DNA of 64,000 nt from Harmothoe impar (Eukaryota > Annelida > Polychaeta > Phyllodocida > Polynoidae). Positions within the stretch are counted from its first letter, which is position 1, and each line of letters starts with the position of its first letter. The DNA is taken from the NCBI GenBank assembly GCA_947462335.1, contig OX381707.1, positions 79,694,610-79,758,609 on the forward strand. The letters are read 5' to 3'. The translations under genes were made by a program, and so were the position numbers. The notes under the pieces were generated by a model. That model made no database searches, was not told the DNA's origin, and worked only from the letters and a program-made list of their open reading frames with translations. Shown piece by piece: positions 35,206-43,036 of the stretch.

Positions 35206-35856
35206 ATGGCGCTGCAGAGGGCGCGAGTTTCTAAAAGACGGTCGCGCGAACAAAGCGCTCTCCTCAACTGCCCGGCTATTTTTTTATCTCAAAGGAGAGA
35301 GCGTCACGTAGTTGAGGTTCACGCTTCTCTTGAGGCGTACCGAATTCTCGAGAAATGCAAAGCTGAGCGCCATCGTCGTTATACAAGAGCGGAAAAGGAA
35401 AACGTAGCGACATGGCCGAGAGCCGTCTTCTCAGAACAGCATTTACTCTACTATTGCATAACAGCTGCTCTCAGCGCCCCCACTCGTTGGGCGTTTCATG
35501 AAAAGAAAGAGCGCCGCTACTCTCCTCACCCTGCCTCCTCTTATAAAGTGAGAATAAGTGCTATGAAACGATTCGACAAGCCGATCGGTTTCTTGGGAGC
35601 GACTGCAGCTCCCACTCGGTGGGCGCGCGTTGTGGCCGACGTGAACACGGTCTCTAAACGTTTCGACGTCGTCACTTGTTATCCCGCATATTGCAACGCA
35701 GCCGAATTGAAGAAGATAGGGACGCACTATTTTAAACCATACGCTCCAATATGTATTTGTCACCGCCGCGCTCACACGCCTTATTGCTTTTTCGAGACGA
35801 TCGTGTCACAACACAGAAATAGAAAAAAAAACGGCAAAGCGACGAGCTTTGCCTAA
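35206..35856 (+). CDS. 216-aa basic orphan protein of the Polinton
   Basis: ATG at 35206 follows GAAAGAAAT. The protein is basic at its N-terminus (RARVSKRRSREQ), contains APTRWA twice (about residues 91-96 and 136-141), and ends with a Cys/His cluster (ICICHRRAHTPYC) plus a Lys/Arg tail (HRNRKKNGK). The Cys/His cluster could bind zinc. I recognise no family: no PolB, helicase, primase, HUH or TBP-like motif. It occupies the early region where Polintons normally keep replication genes, so a role in replication or host takeover is conceivable but only inferred. An AATAAA and a hairpin follow at 35966-36006. Confidence 0.75.
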   Translation: MALQRARVSKRRSREQSALLNCPAIFLSQRRERHVVEVHASLEAYRILEKCKAERHRRYTRAEKENVATWPRAVFSEQHLLYYCITAALSAPTRWAFHEKKERRYSPHPASSYKVRISAMKRFDKPIGFLGATAAPTRWARVVADVNTVSKRFDVVTCYPAYCNAAELKKIGTHYFKPYAPICICHRRAHTPYCFFETIVSQHRNRKKNGKATSFA

Positions 35857-35857
35857 A

Positions 35858-35863
35858 TGATCA

Positions 35864-35894
<31 letters not shown>

Positions 35895-35971
35895 CTCCTC
35901 CTCCTCCTCCTCCTCCTCCTCCTCCTCCTCTTCTTCCTCCTCCTCTTCTTCTTTTTTTAAAAAAAAATAAA
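35858..35971. repeat. Poly-A run, CTC trinucleotide run and AATAAA after the 216-aa gene
   Basis: About 27 A (35862-35889), then (CTC)n to about 35945, then a T/A-rich stretch with AATAAA at 35966-35971. The AATAAA is a candidate polyadenylation signal for the 216-aa gene. The remaining spacer to 36086 holds only the hairpin. Confidence 0.7.
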
Positions 35972-35973
35972 TA

Positions 35974-36006
35974 TTTGTATCAGACTCCTCTGGAGTCTGA
36001 TACAAA
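35974..36006. terminator. Perfect 15-bp hairpin behind the 216-aa gene
   Basis: TTTGTATCAGACTCC (35974-35988) and GGAGTCTGATACAAA (35992-36006) pair without mismatch around a TCT loop. It directly follows AATAAA and precedes the late gene cluster. It may end or stabilise the transcript, or be a replication or protein-binding palindrome. The type assignment is by position only. Confidence 0.5.
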
Positions 36007-36086
36007 CATTTATGACTATTGAGTGAAAATAGAATTTTATCGCAAAAAAAAGTCACTTCTGCCGCCGCTACTGTGACACCGGCCGG

Positions 36087-36100
36087 TATCAATAAAAAGG
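36087..36100 (+). promoter_or_regulatory. TATA-like box of the virion gene cluster
   Basis: TATCAATAAAAAGG resembles TATAAATAAAAAGA before the major capsid gene (12 of 14 positions). It lies 127 nt before the ATPase start. It also contains AATAAA and may double as a polyadenylation signal for the gene upstream. Confidence 0.5.
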
Positions 36101-36213
36101 TCGGCTGACTTTTCTCCACAACCATTCACTACCGACCGTTCGAGTGAGAAACACAGCAGACAGTCAGACACACAACCGCTCTCTGACGCGTCCTGAAAAA
36201 AAAACAAAAAAAA

Positions 36214-36933
36214 ATGTCCAGTAGTAAAAGCAAACTCTTCACAGAAATTCATTTCGACGCTCGACTACAAGGACCCTTTAGTTGTATCATTAGCGGTCCG
36301 TCGGGTTGTGGAAAATCGCGCTTGGTGGATCAATTTCTGAGCGACGTGAACAATTTGGTCACGCCGCCGGTGGAAAAGACTTTTTACCATTACGGCGAGT
36401 GGCAACCTCTGTTTGAAAAAATGCAAAATCAGTACGGTGTGGAATTCAGAGAAGGTCTTCCTAGCAAAGAGTCTATAGCGGGAGACGTGGAAGTAGCAGA
36501 AGACGCTTTACGACCCCACACTCTACTGATATTGGACGATCTGATGAGCAGTTCCAATCAGCAAGTGGTAGCCGACATCTTTACTAAATACTCGCATCAC
36601 TGGAACGTGAGCGTCATATACATCACTCAGAACCTATTCCAGAAATCACCCGACTTTCGAACTATGAGTCTGAACGCTCACTACATGATCGTTTTCAAGA
36701 ACCCGCGCGACATGGGGCAAATAGCTAGTCTGTCTCGCCAGGTGTTTCCGTCCAACGCGGCGGCCCTCTCTAGTATATTTACCCATGAACTCAAGCGACC
36801 TCACTCATACCTCCTTCTGGACTTCAAGCAGTCAACACCTGACGATCTGAGAATACGCTCCTCTTTGACGTCCATACACTCTCAGCTAGTGTTCGTACCG
36901 CTAGACAAAAAAAAGAACAAGAGAAAGCAGTAG
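36214..36933 (+). CDS. A32/FtsK-HerA-type genome-packaging ATPase
   Basis: 239 aa. It powers DNA translocation into the capsid in Polintons and related viruses. Walker A is GPSGCGKS (residues 28-35), Walker B LLILDDL (104-110), followed by a VIYITQN sensor-like strand (134-140), the order expected for the Polinton A32-like ATPase. Length fits the family. The ATG follows an A-rich leader (nine A, C, eight A). The Lys-rich end (DKKKNKRKQ) precedes the next gene by 9 nt, so these are probably co-transcribed. All motifs are intact. Confidence 0.93.
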   Translation: MSSSKSKLFTEIHFDARLQGPFSCIISGPSGCGKSRLVDQFLSDVNNLVTPPVEKTFYHYGEWQPLFEKMQNQYGVEFREGLPSKESIAGDVEVAEDALRPHTLLILDDLMSSSNQQVVADIFTKYSHHWNVSVIYITQNLFQKSPDFRTMSLNAHYMIVFKNPRDMGQIASLSRQVFPSNAAALSSIFTHELKRPHSYLLLDFKQSTPDDLRIRSSLTSIHSQLVFVPLDKKKNKRKQ

Positions 36934-36942
36934 CAAAAAAAA

Positions 36943-37275
36943 ATGTCTTCTCATCTACTCGAAAGACACTTTGGTACTCTCAAGCACTTAGCTAAGTGCT
37001 CGCCAAAGGACTGCTCGCATCTAATAGACTCTGGAAGCGACGATCTGATCGCAGCGTTAAGTGAGATCTGTCACAATTTACTGGTAGGGAACATCCCGCT
37101 CAGCGACAAACAACTGGACAAGCTTCGAGAATCGGCTGACGTGTTGAGGGAGGTCGGCAAAAAATCTACGCCCATCAAAAAAAAGAGACGCGTCTTGGTA
37201 CAAGAGGGAGGTTTCCTCATTCCGGCTCTCATAGGGATGGCCTTACCGCTTATAAAGAGCATTCTCCGTATATGA
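36943..37275 (+). CDS. Virion core X-like protein (conserved small Polinton protein)
   Basis: 110 aa. It matches a small protein commonly found beside the ATPase and capsid genes in Polintons and adintoviruses: a helical N-terminal part with ALSEICHNLLVGNIPLS, a basic patch (KKSTPIKKKRR, residues 73-83) and a hydrophobic Gly-rich end (GGFLIPALIGMALPLIKSIL). The latter recalls adenovirus pX and membrane-active peptides. Role is inferred as DNA condensation or membrane interaction. Start context is CAAAAAAAAATG with no other spacer. The stop overlaps the next ATG as ATGA. Confidence 0.8.
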   Translation: MSSHLLERHFGTLKHLAKCSPKDCSHLIDSGSDDLIAALSEICHNLLVGNIPLSDKQLDKLRESADVLREVGKKSTPIKKKRRVLVQEGGFLIPALIGMALPLIKSILRI

Positions 37276-38471
37276 GACACCTCATTCGACACCTACTCGC
37301 CGACAGCACCACCACCACCACCACCACCACCACTACCGCCACCACCAGCGTCATTGCCACCGTCGTCCCCATGACGGACTCAGAGCAGCAACAACACTAC
37401 AAACGTTTAGCGCTCGTGGATCCTGAGACGCTCTACAAATCATCACGAGCAGGTCTACTTCATCATGTGCCCGCTGCTGCTGCTACTACTAGCGCTGCTA
37501 CTACTGCAGTCGCTGCTGCTAGTACTTCTACTGCTCCAAACCTTCCTCCTCTTCCTGATGAGCGCACTGAAAAGAACGAGAGTTCCGCTCCTGCCACCGC
37601 CGCCCGCCTACCTGCCGACATGGCCTATTACCACAAGCAGGCAGAACAGGCCCTTCATCCCGACGCGGCCTTGCACCAGGTGCTACAGTTTATCTACAGG
37701 GACTTGGATTTAGTGTTGAACGACCCCACTTTGGAATCGCGCGAGAAAATGTTGAAATACCGAAGGTTGTTGAATAGATTGCAATTTTTTCTCGCGAATC
37801 CCCACAACAGCAACATCTCTTCGTCCTACTCTTCTTCGCCCCCGGCTCACCTCCGTCAGTCTGCTGAAGAGGCCAGCGCGTCCCTACTCGAGCGGTTGGT
37901 GAACCAAGTTCCCAAGAGGAATCGCACTCGGACCGTGGCGCTGTACAAACAATTGGAGAAATCCGGTGTGATCAAGTGGAACGAGGACGGTGCGGTGCGC
38001 GAGATGTCGGGTCGGAGAATACCACCTGAGCGTCGCATCAACATAGTGGACTTACTGAACGACGCCGCCAGGTTCAGGAAGACGGCGCCCAGACCGGCGG
38101 GCTACTCGCCGTTCACGAAAGCGCTGCGCGAAGCAGTTCCCACAGACGCCTTGATCGGAAACCATCTGTATAAAGCGAGCGGACCTGGCCAAAGTTTGGA
38201 CACACGGCTTGCTGACAGAGGTCGGAAACGACCGAGCTTCGACTCGGAAGAAGGAGAAGCAGCAGCAGCAGCAGCAGCAGTAGCAGCAGCAGACTCTTCT
38301 CTCCAGGTGGTGGACGATCAATCCTCTGAAGACGAGGAGAACGACCGTGAACTTTTCCAAACTCCGACTTCCTATAGGAGCGTGCCGCGTAAGAAAAGGA
38401 AAGGGCGCAACCGCCTAGCGGCGAGCTCGTCGTTCACGCCCTCAACAAGCCCACCATGGGCAAACCAGTGA
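37272..38471 (+). CDS. Conserved Polinton hypothetical protein
   Basis: 399 aa from the ATG overlapping the upstream stop, or 366 aa from the ATG at 37371. The later start skips a poly-Thr run and fits better with family members as I remember them. N-terminal low-complexity Ala/Ser/Thr is followed by a conserved core. The core contains LKYRRLLNRLQFF, VALYKQLEKSGVIKWNEDG, IVDLLNDAARFRK and RPAGYSPFTKALREAVP, the pattern of an uncharacterised protein frequent in animal Polintons. The acidic, poly-Ala and basic tail (SVPRKKRKGRNR) suggests nuclear or nucleic-acid contact. Function unknown. The 3' end overlaps the integrase start by 16 nt. Confidence 0.8.
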   Translation: MRHLIRHLLADSTTTTTTTTTTATTSVIATVVPMTDSEQQQHYKRLALVDPETLYKSSRAGLLHHVPAAAATTSAATTAVAAASTSTAPNLPPLPDERTEKNESSAPATAARLPADMAYYHKQAEQALHPDAALHQVLQFIYRDLDLVLNDPTLESREKMLKYRRLLNRLQFFLANPHNSNISSSYSSSPPAHLRQSAEEASASLLERLVNQVPKRNRTRTVALYKQLEKSGVIKWNEDGAVREMSGRRIPPERRINIVDLLNDAARFRKTAPRPAGYSPFTKALREAVPTDALIGNHLYKASGPGQSLDTRLADRGRKRPSFDSEEGEAAAAAAAVAAADSSLQVVDDQSSEDEENDRELFQTPTSYRSVPRKKRKGRNRLAASSSFTPSTSPPWANQ

Positions 38472-39592
38472 AGAGACTGACCAAGAAGGAAAAAGAAAAG
38501 AAGCGCGTAGTAGCTAGATATACCGACGTCAAAGCGCCCTCCAGTTTCACTAGCGTGACTAAACTCCAGAAACATCATTTTCGCCACCTGAACCCGGCCG
38601 TCATCCGAGATGCTTTAGTGTCGCTGGACGCCTACACTAAACATAAACCCATTCGGAGAAAATTCGCAAGGAACAAGACTATAACCGGCGCAATCGATCA
38701 GCAGTGGCAGATAGATCTGATGGACATGCAAGCTTTGGCGTCTCACAACGACCGCTTCCGGTACGTGGTGACGGCGATCGACGTTTTCTCTAGGTACGCG
38801 TGGGCCGTTCCCATTAAATCCAAGAGCGGCGCTGATGTCACCGAGGCCTTCCGAGAGATGACAGGCACTGGCGAGAGACGACCGCGCACTGTTCAGACAG
38901 ACAAGGGGAAAGAGTTTTTGAACAAGATCTTTCAAGATCACTTGAAGAGCGAGGGCATAGAGTTCTTCACTGGCGAGAACGACGACATCAAAGCTAGTCT
39001 AGTGGAGCGCTTGAACCGCAGTCTGAAGGAGAAGCTGTGGCGTTATTTCACACACAAGCGCACGTATCGCTACGTAGACGTACTGCACCATGTAGTGTCT
39101 TCTTACAATCGCACTCACCACAAGACGTTGAAAATGGCGCCGGCTCAAGTCAGCTCGGAAAACAGCGAAACAGTTTTCTACCGACAAGATCTCCCAACTA
39201 ACAAACAAATCGACGAAATATGGAAAAAGAAGAAAAAAACAAAGACGTCCGCCGTCGACGTCATCGCTCCGGGTGACAGAGTGAGGATGTTGAGAACTAA
39301 AGGCGCCTTCGACAAAGGGTACGAGGGAAACTGGCGCGAGGAAGTGGTCGACGTTGCTAAGACGTTGGGAAGCAGAGGGTTCGAGCTGAAAGACGACAAG
39401 GGCGAGGAGATAAAAGGCGTCTTCTACCCGGAAGAGGTTCAGAAGGTGTACAAGAGTCGTTACGACAACAACTACCTGATAGACGAGGTGTTGCGCCGCA
39501 AGACCGTCGACGGTAAAGAGTTAGCTTTCGTACGTTGGTTAGGTTACGACGACAAGTTCAACGAGTGGATCCCCGTCAAAAAAATAACGTAG
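38456..39592 (+). CDS. Retroviral-type integrase with chromodomain
   Basis: 378 aa. It cuts and joins the element ends into host DNA, giving the 6-bp duplication seen here. The RVE core has catalytic D87 (QWQIDLMD), D149 (QTDKGKEF) and E184 (SLVERLNRS), the last two separated by 34 residues. After an SH3-like basic region (GDRVRMLR, about 275) comes a chromodomain-like C-terminus (about 335-375: YLIDEVLRRK, FVRWLGYDDKFNEWIP), as in Polinton and chromoviral integrases. This could bias target choice toward marked chromatin. All catalytic residues are present. Start overlaps the previous gene by 16 nt, and a 22-A spacer follows. Confidence 0.93.
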   Translation: MGKPVKRLTKKEKEKKRVVARYTDVKAPSSFTSVTKLQKHHFRHLNPAVIRDALVSLDAYTKHKPIRRKFARNKTITGAIDQQWQIDLMDMQALASHNDRFRYVVTAIDVFSRYAWAVPIKSKSGADVTEAFREMTGTGERRPRTVQTDKGKEFLNKIFQDHLKSEGIEFFTGENDDIKASLVERLNRSLKEKLWRYFTHKRTYRYVDVLHHVVSSYNRTHHKTLKMAPAQVSSENSETVFYRQDLPTNKQIDEIWKKKKKTKTSAVDVIAPGDRVRMLRTKGAFDKGYEGNWREEVVDVAKTLGSRGFELKDDKGEEIKGVFYPEEVQKVYKSRYDNNYLIDEVLRRKTVDGKELAFVRWLGYDDKFNEWIPVKKIT

Positions 39593-39614
39593 AAAAAAAA
39601 AAAAAAAAAAAAAA
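39593..39614 (+). promoter_or_regulatory. 22-A spacer joining integrase stop and penton start
   Basis: The entire intergenic DNA is 22 consecutive A between TAG and ATG. Shorter A-tracts take the same place before 36214 (A9-C-A8) and 36943 (A8). It may act as a 5' poly(A) leader or reinitiation signal. Sequencing slippage could alter the count. Confidence 0.55.
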
Positions 39615-40733
39615 ATGAACATCACTCTACCTAGCAACAGCTCTATGGAGTATTATCCTGACAACAGCTTGACGTCTTTCCGAACTCACTTCGACTCGCC
39701 GCTCCTTCTGCCCGAAGCGTACGAAGCGGCTCTGACTGAGATCATCCTCCCTACAGAATGGACTAACGTGCACGACGACGACTTGATCATCGTTGTTCCT
39801 CTGCGCACCAAAGGTTCGCTAGAGGAGGCGATCCAGGTTTTAAAAGAAACTAAATTCTCCGAAGGAAAAAAACCACAGGTAGACTGGAAGAGAATGAAAA
39901 ACGCGAACGGTCTGAGCAAGCTAACGTTCAGCTCAAAATTCCCGCTGAACTGGAAGGAAGCGAGCTATGTAACGGTGGAAGAGATATCAGACACGTCGGA
40001 AGAGCAGCAATTGAAACCGGAAACAAAAAGGTTCAAGAGAGAGGTCGACTTGAGACAGACGAATGCCGTATACAAGCAGTTCTTGTCCCCGGCGGTGAAG
40101 AAGAAGACGATCAGCCATCAAGCAAGACAGATGATCGAAAAGATGGAGAAGGACATGGGAGTGCGCAGTTTCATGCCAAACATATTCGAGATACCTCCTA
40201 TTTTCACCGGAAGCAACCACACCCTAATCGAGCGCTTGAGTGAGACGTTGCGAGATGACAGACTAGAGGGCGACAGCTTCTTGCTCAAACCGATGCGGAT
40301 CTTATCGTACGACGCCAAGACGAAACGCGTCACCATCAAACCGCCGAGACACTGTGCTGTCCTGCTGAGTCAGCATCTCGCATGCGTTCTAGGCTTCGGA
40401 GAGAAGACGTGTTTCGCGTCGCCGACTACCGGCGCCTACTCGATGGATGTTTACGGGGACGTGCACTCTGTGTACATATACACAGACATGATCCAGGAGA
40501 GACGTGTGGGCGACATGCAAGTGCCGCTGTTGCGCTGCGTGGCGGTGGACAGAGGCGGAAAGCGTCGAGGTGGCGTGCAAGCTATCAGTTTTCCCCATTT
40601 GGATTATTTCCCCTTGAAATCCAAGAGGTTTACCGAGGTCGGCATCTATTTAAGAGACCGATCCGGTCATTCCATCCCATTCGGTAGAGGCGAGGTGACC
40701 GTGACACTTCATCTGAGACCTATTGAGCGCTGA
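39615..40733 (+). CDS. Penton-like minor capsid protein
   Basis: 372 aa. It is expected to form the vertices of the icosahedral capsid as a single jelly-roll protein. The N-terminus (NITLPSNSSMEYYPDNSLTS, then FRTHFDSPL and EAALTEIILP) and the C-terminus (VGIYLRDRSGHSIPFGRGEV, ending VTLHLRP) are characteristic of Polinton penton-like proteins. The central region is charged and variable. Frame intact and length typical. The next gene follows after 11 purine bases. Confidence 0.9.
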   Translation: MNITLPSNSSMEYYPDNSLTSFRTHFDSPLLLPEAYEAALTEIILPTEWTNVHDDDLIIVVPLRTKGSLEEAIQVLKETKFSEGKKPQVDWKRMKNANGLSKLTFSSKFPLNWKEASYVTVEEISDTSEEQQLKPETKRFKREVDLRQTNAVYKQFLSPAVKKKTISHQARQMIEKMEKDMGVRSFMPNIFEIPPIFTGSNHTLIERLSETLRDDRLEGDSFLLKPMRILSYDAKTKRVTIKPPRHCAVLLSQHLACVLGFGEKTCFASPTTGAYSMDVYGDVHSVYIYTDMIQERRVGDMQVPLLRCVAVDRGGKRRGGVQAISFPHLDYFPLKSKRFTEVGIYLRDRSGHSIPFGRGEVTVTLHLRPIER

Positions 40734-40744
40734 AAGAGAGAAAA

Positions 40745-41170
40745 ATGATGCGTCAACGCGTTCCGTACTTTCCACCCAGGCGCACCGTCGGCAGAGGGTA
40801 CAGCGATTACTACAACGCGCAGCTGGGCAACGGCGTCAACGTGTACAGCGGGCGCTCTTTCCAGAGCGGGCACGGTTTAGGCGGCGCTCTGTTAGGTCTG
40901 ATGCGCTCGGCTACCCCGCTATTGAAGTCGGTGGGAAAAACGCTGCTCCGCGCCGGTGTGGGCGTAGCTAAAGATGTGCTGGCGGGTCGGACTTTAAAGA
41001 GCAGCGTGAAAGACCGAGGCGCAGGCGCTCTGAAGAGACTGGCGAGTACGGCGTTCTCGGGAGGAAAGACGCCTGTCGCGTCTAAGAAAGGGTCGAAACG
41101 TCGCCGGCATTCTCCTCAGACGGGCGGTGGCTCTTGCAAGAGACGTAGAGGGGATGTATTCGACCGGTAA
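40745..41170 (+). CDS. pVI-like virion protein
   Basis: 141 aa. Tyr/Arg-rich N-terminus, then YSGRSFQSGHGLGGALLGLM and an amphipathic helix (TPLLKSVGKTLLRAGVGVAK), ending in a strongly basic tail (SKKGSKRRRHS; CKRRRGD). This layout and its place between penton and hexon genes match the pVI-like protein of adintoviruses, thought to link capsid and genome and perturb membranes. ATG context AAAAATGATG gives a second possible start one codon later. Role inferred from resemblance and synteny. Confidence 0.75.
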   Translation: MMRQRVPYFPPRRTVGRGYSDYYNAQLGNGVNVYSGRSFQSGHGLGGALLGLMRSATPLLKSVGKTLLRAGVGVAKDVLAGRTLKSSVKDRGAGALKRLASTAFSGGKTPVASKKGSKRRRHSPQTGGGSCKRRRGDVFDR

Positions 41171-41187
41171 GCGCCTAGGCGTTCAGG

Positions 41188-41201
41188 TATAAATAAAAAG
41201 A
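41188..41201 (+). promoter_or_regulatory. TATA box of the major capsid gene
   Basis: TATAAATAAAAAGA begins 62 nt before the capsid ATG and 18 nt after the pVI-like stop. It includes AATAAA (41192-41197), possibly a polyadenylation signal for the upstream unit. TCAGTCT near 41218 is an initiator-like site about 30 nt downstream. Confidence 0.65.
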
Positions 41202-41249
41202 CTGGAGGGGGCCGGCGTCAGTCTGTCGGCCGCATGAAGAGAGAACACA

Positions 41250-42554
41250 ATGGCTTACGTACACGAGAGCAGTAACGAGTGTGCGCTCTCTGAGCTCGAC
41301 CTGCACACCGTAGCGCCGACTCAGACTACTATCTTAAAGTCGTCTTTCCTGGGGATAGAAACAAAAAACTCTTTAGAGGATGGAGGTAACATAAATTTCA
41401 CCATCAACAAGTCGCAAGAGTACACAGACCTGAACGAGAATTACCTTCATCTGGAATGTCAAGTGCTAAAGGACGGAGCGGCGATCGAGGACACCGACGC
41501 GGTAGCTCCGGTGAACAACTTGGCTCACTCGCTCTTCAAAGACGTCCAAGTCTCCATCGGCGGTTTCAAAGTGTCTGGCAACACCGAGACCCACCCTTAC
41601 CGAGCTTACTTGGAAGGGTTACTCAACTACAACAAAGACGTGAAGGACGGCGTCATGAGCGCCCAGGGGTGGCATGAAGATACGCCCGGTCAGTTTGACA
41701 CGTTGACTGACGCGAATGCGGGGTACAAAGCGCGCAAGAAGCTAATCTCCAACAAGCGCTTTTCGCTGATGGCGCGACTGCACTTTGACCTGGCTCATCA
41801 ACCGAAGCTCATCGTTGGAGAGACAGAAATCAATCTCACTCTGAAACAAGCGGCGCCCTCTTTCTATCTGATGTGCGCCGCTGACGGAGGCTACAGCTTG
41901 AAGATCTACAAAGCAAAGCTCTACGTGCGACGCGTGCTGGTGGCGGACGCTGTAGCGGAAACGCACGAGAGAGCGGTGATAGAACACGGGCCCTTCGACT
42001 ACCCGGTGAACAGAGTGGAGGTGACGACCTACGCCATCCCTCAAGGTAACAGAGATCACAGCTACACGCACTCCAACACAGGCCAGCTTCCCAAGTCGAT
42101 GATGATTTGCTTCCTTGACCACGACGCCTTCAACGGTAGCTACACCAAGAACCCGTTCGAGATGAAGCATTACGACATCAGCTCGCTTCAAGTGATAGTG
42201 AACGATCAGAAAGTGCCGAACGACGCCTACGTGCCCGACTTTAAGACCAAAGCGGCCGTGAGAGAGTACTTGGCGCTACACACGGAAACGGGGATGTACG
42301 AGGGCGCGCGCTCCTGCGGTATTTCATACGAACAATTCCTGAACGGTTACACGGTGTTCCCCCTCGACTTAACCCCAGACAGATCGCACGACGGGTGTCG
42401 CGTGAACCTTATAAGAGCGGGTCAGCTGAGGGTGGAAGTCAGTTTCCGCTCGGCGCTACAAGCGACAACAACGGTGCTACTCTACTTGGTGTACGACAAC
42501 GTCGTCGAGCTGACCCGAGATCGACACCCCGTCACCGACTACCACATGAACTGA
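41250..42554 (+). CDS. Double jelly-roll major capsid protein (hexon-like)
   Basis: 434 aa. It forms the trimeric capsomers of the virion. The start MAYVHESSNECALSELDLHT, with later YTDLNENYLHLECQV, GGFKVSGNTETHPYRAYLEG and LNYNKDVK, is typical of Polinton major capsid proteins (the F54H12.2-like family). The second half has NPFEMKHYDISSLQV and ends in strands VLLYLVYDNVVELTRDR. Length is slightly short for the family but the frame is intact throughout. It has its own TATA box, so it may be expressed apart from the upstream cluster, with the protease behind it. Confidence 0.93.
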   Translation: MAYVHESSNECALSELDLHTVAPTQTTILKSSFLGIETKNSLEDGGNINFTINKSQEYTDLNENYLHLECQVLKDGAAIEDTDAVAPVNNLAHSLFKDVQVSIGGFKVSGNTETHPYRAYLEGLLNYNKDVKDGVMSAQGWHEDTPGQFDTLTDANAGYKARKKLISNKRFSLMARLHFDLAHQPKLIVGETEINLTLKQAAPSFYLMCAADGGYSLKIYKAKLYVRRVLVADAVAETHERAVIEHGPFDYPVNRVEVTTYAIPQGNRDHSYTHSNTGQLPKSMMICFLDHDAFNGSYTKNPFEMKHYDISSLQVIVNDQKVPNDAYVPDFKTKAAVREYLALHTETGMYEGARSCGISYEQFLNGYTVFPLDLTPDRSHDGCRVNLIRAGQLRVEVSFRSALQATTTVLLYLVYDNVVELTRDRHPVTDYHMN

Positions 42555-42583
42555 AGACAAGACGGCGGTACTTGGCGTATCGT

Positions 42584-43036
42584 ATGAACACGCTTGAAAT
42601 AAGCAGAGTGTTGAAGGAAAACGTTCACACAAAACATCGTTTCCTGGGCGTTTTCTCTTGTGACACTATTCCGAAGCACCCTATCAAAGACACTTGTTTC
42701 GTGAGCAACACAGATCCGCAACATTTACCAGGTCAGCATTGGGTGGCGTTTTACGTGTCGAGCACGGGTGAAGTGTACTACTTTGATTCCTTCGGCTTAC
42801 CGCCGCTGAGTGCGGAGTTCTTGTCTTTCGTGGAACGCTCTGCTCCGTTCAAGTGGCAAAGAAACCGCATTCAACTACAAGACACTTCTGCTGACACCTG
42901 TGGACCTCATTGCGTTCATTTCCTAATTGAAGCATGTCGAACAAGAAACCCCAAGAAGTGCGTCATGCGCATGAGCAAAATCCCAAAGCTGAGCGACCGG
43001 GTCGTGAGTCAGAAGCTATCGATGATGCTGTTGTGA
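42584..43036 (+). CDS. Adenain-like cysteine protease
   Basis: 150 aa. A Ulp1/adenain-fold protease that matures virion proteins. Catalytic pattern: H52 (GQHWVAFY), D68 (YYFDSFG), Q98 (RIQLQD) and C106 (DTCGPHC). I chose the ATG at 42584, 29 nt after the capsid stop, because the open frame further upstream lies within the capsid gene. Length is shorter than the roughly 200 aa of adenovirus protease but usual for Polintons. The 3' end overlaps the next ORF. Confidence 0.92.
   Translation: MNTLEISRVLKENVHTKHRFLGVFSCDTIPKHPIKDTCFVSNTDPQHLPGQHWVAFYVSSTGEVYYFDSFGLPPLSAEFLSFVERSAPFKWQRNRIQLQDTSADTCGPHCVHFLIEACRTRNPKKCVMRMSKIPKLSDRVVSQKLSMMLL

Noticed and set aside
35858..35889. Poly-A run as the tail of a retroposed cDNA
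   Set aside because: No target duplication or retroelement body next to it. Other A-tracts in this element sit before start codons.
33600..36213. A DNA polymerase B gene hidden in the Polinton left region
   Set aside because: No frame there is long enough and none shows PolB exonuclease or DTDS/YxDTD-type motifs. The longest frames are the two orphan ORFs.
42395..42583. Upstream extension of the adenain-like protease frame
   Set aside because: It lies inside the major capsid gene in another frame. The ATG at 42584 gives the expected protease N-terminus.
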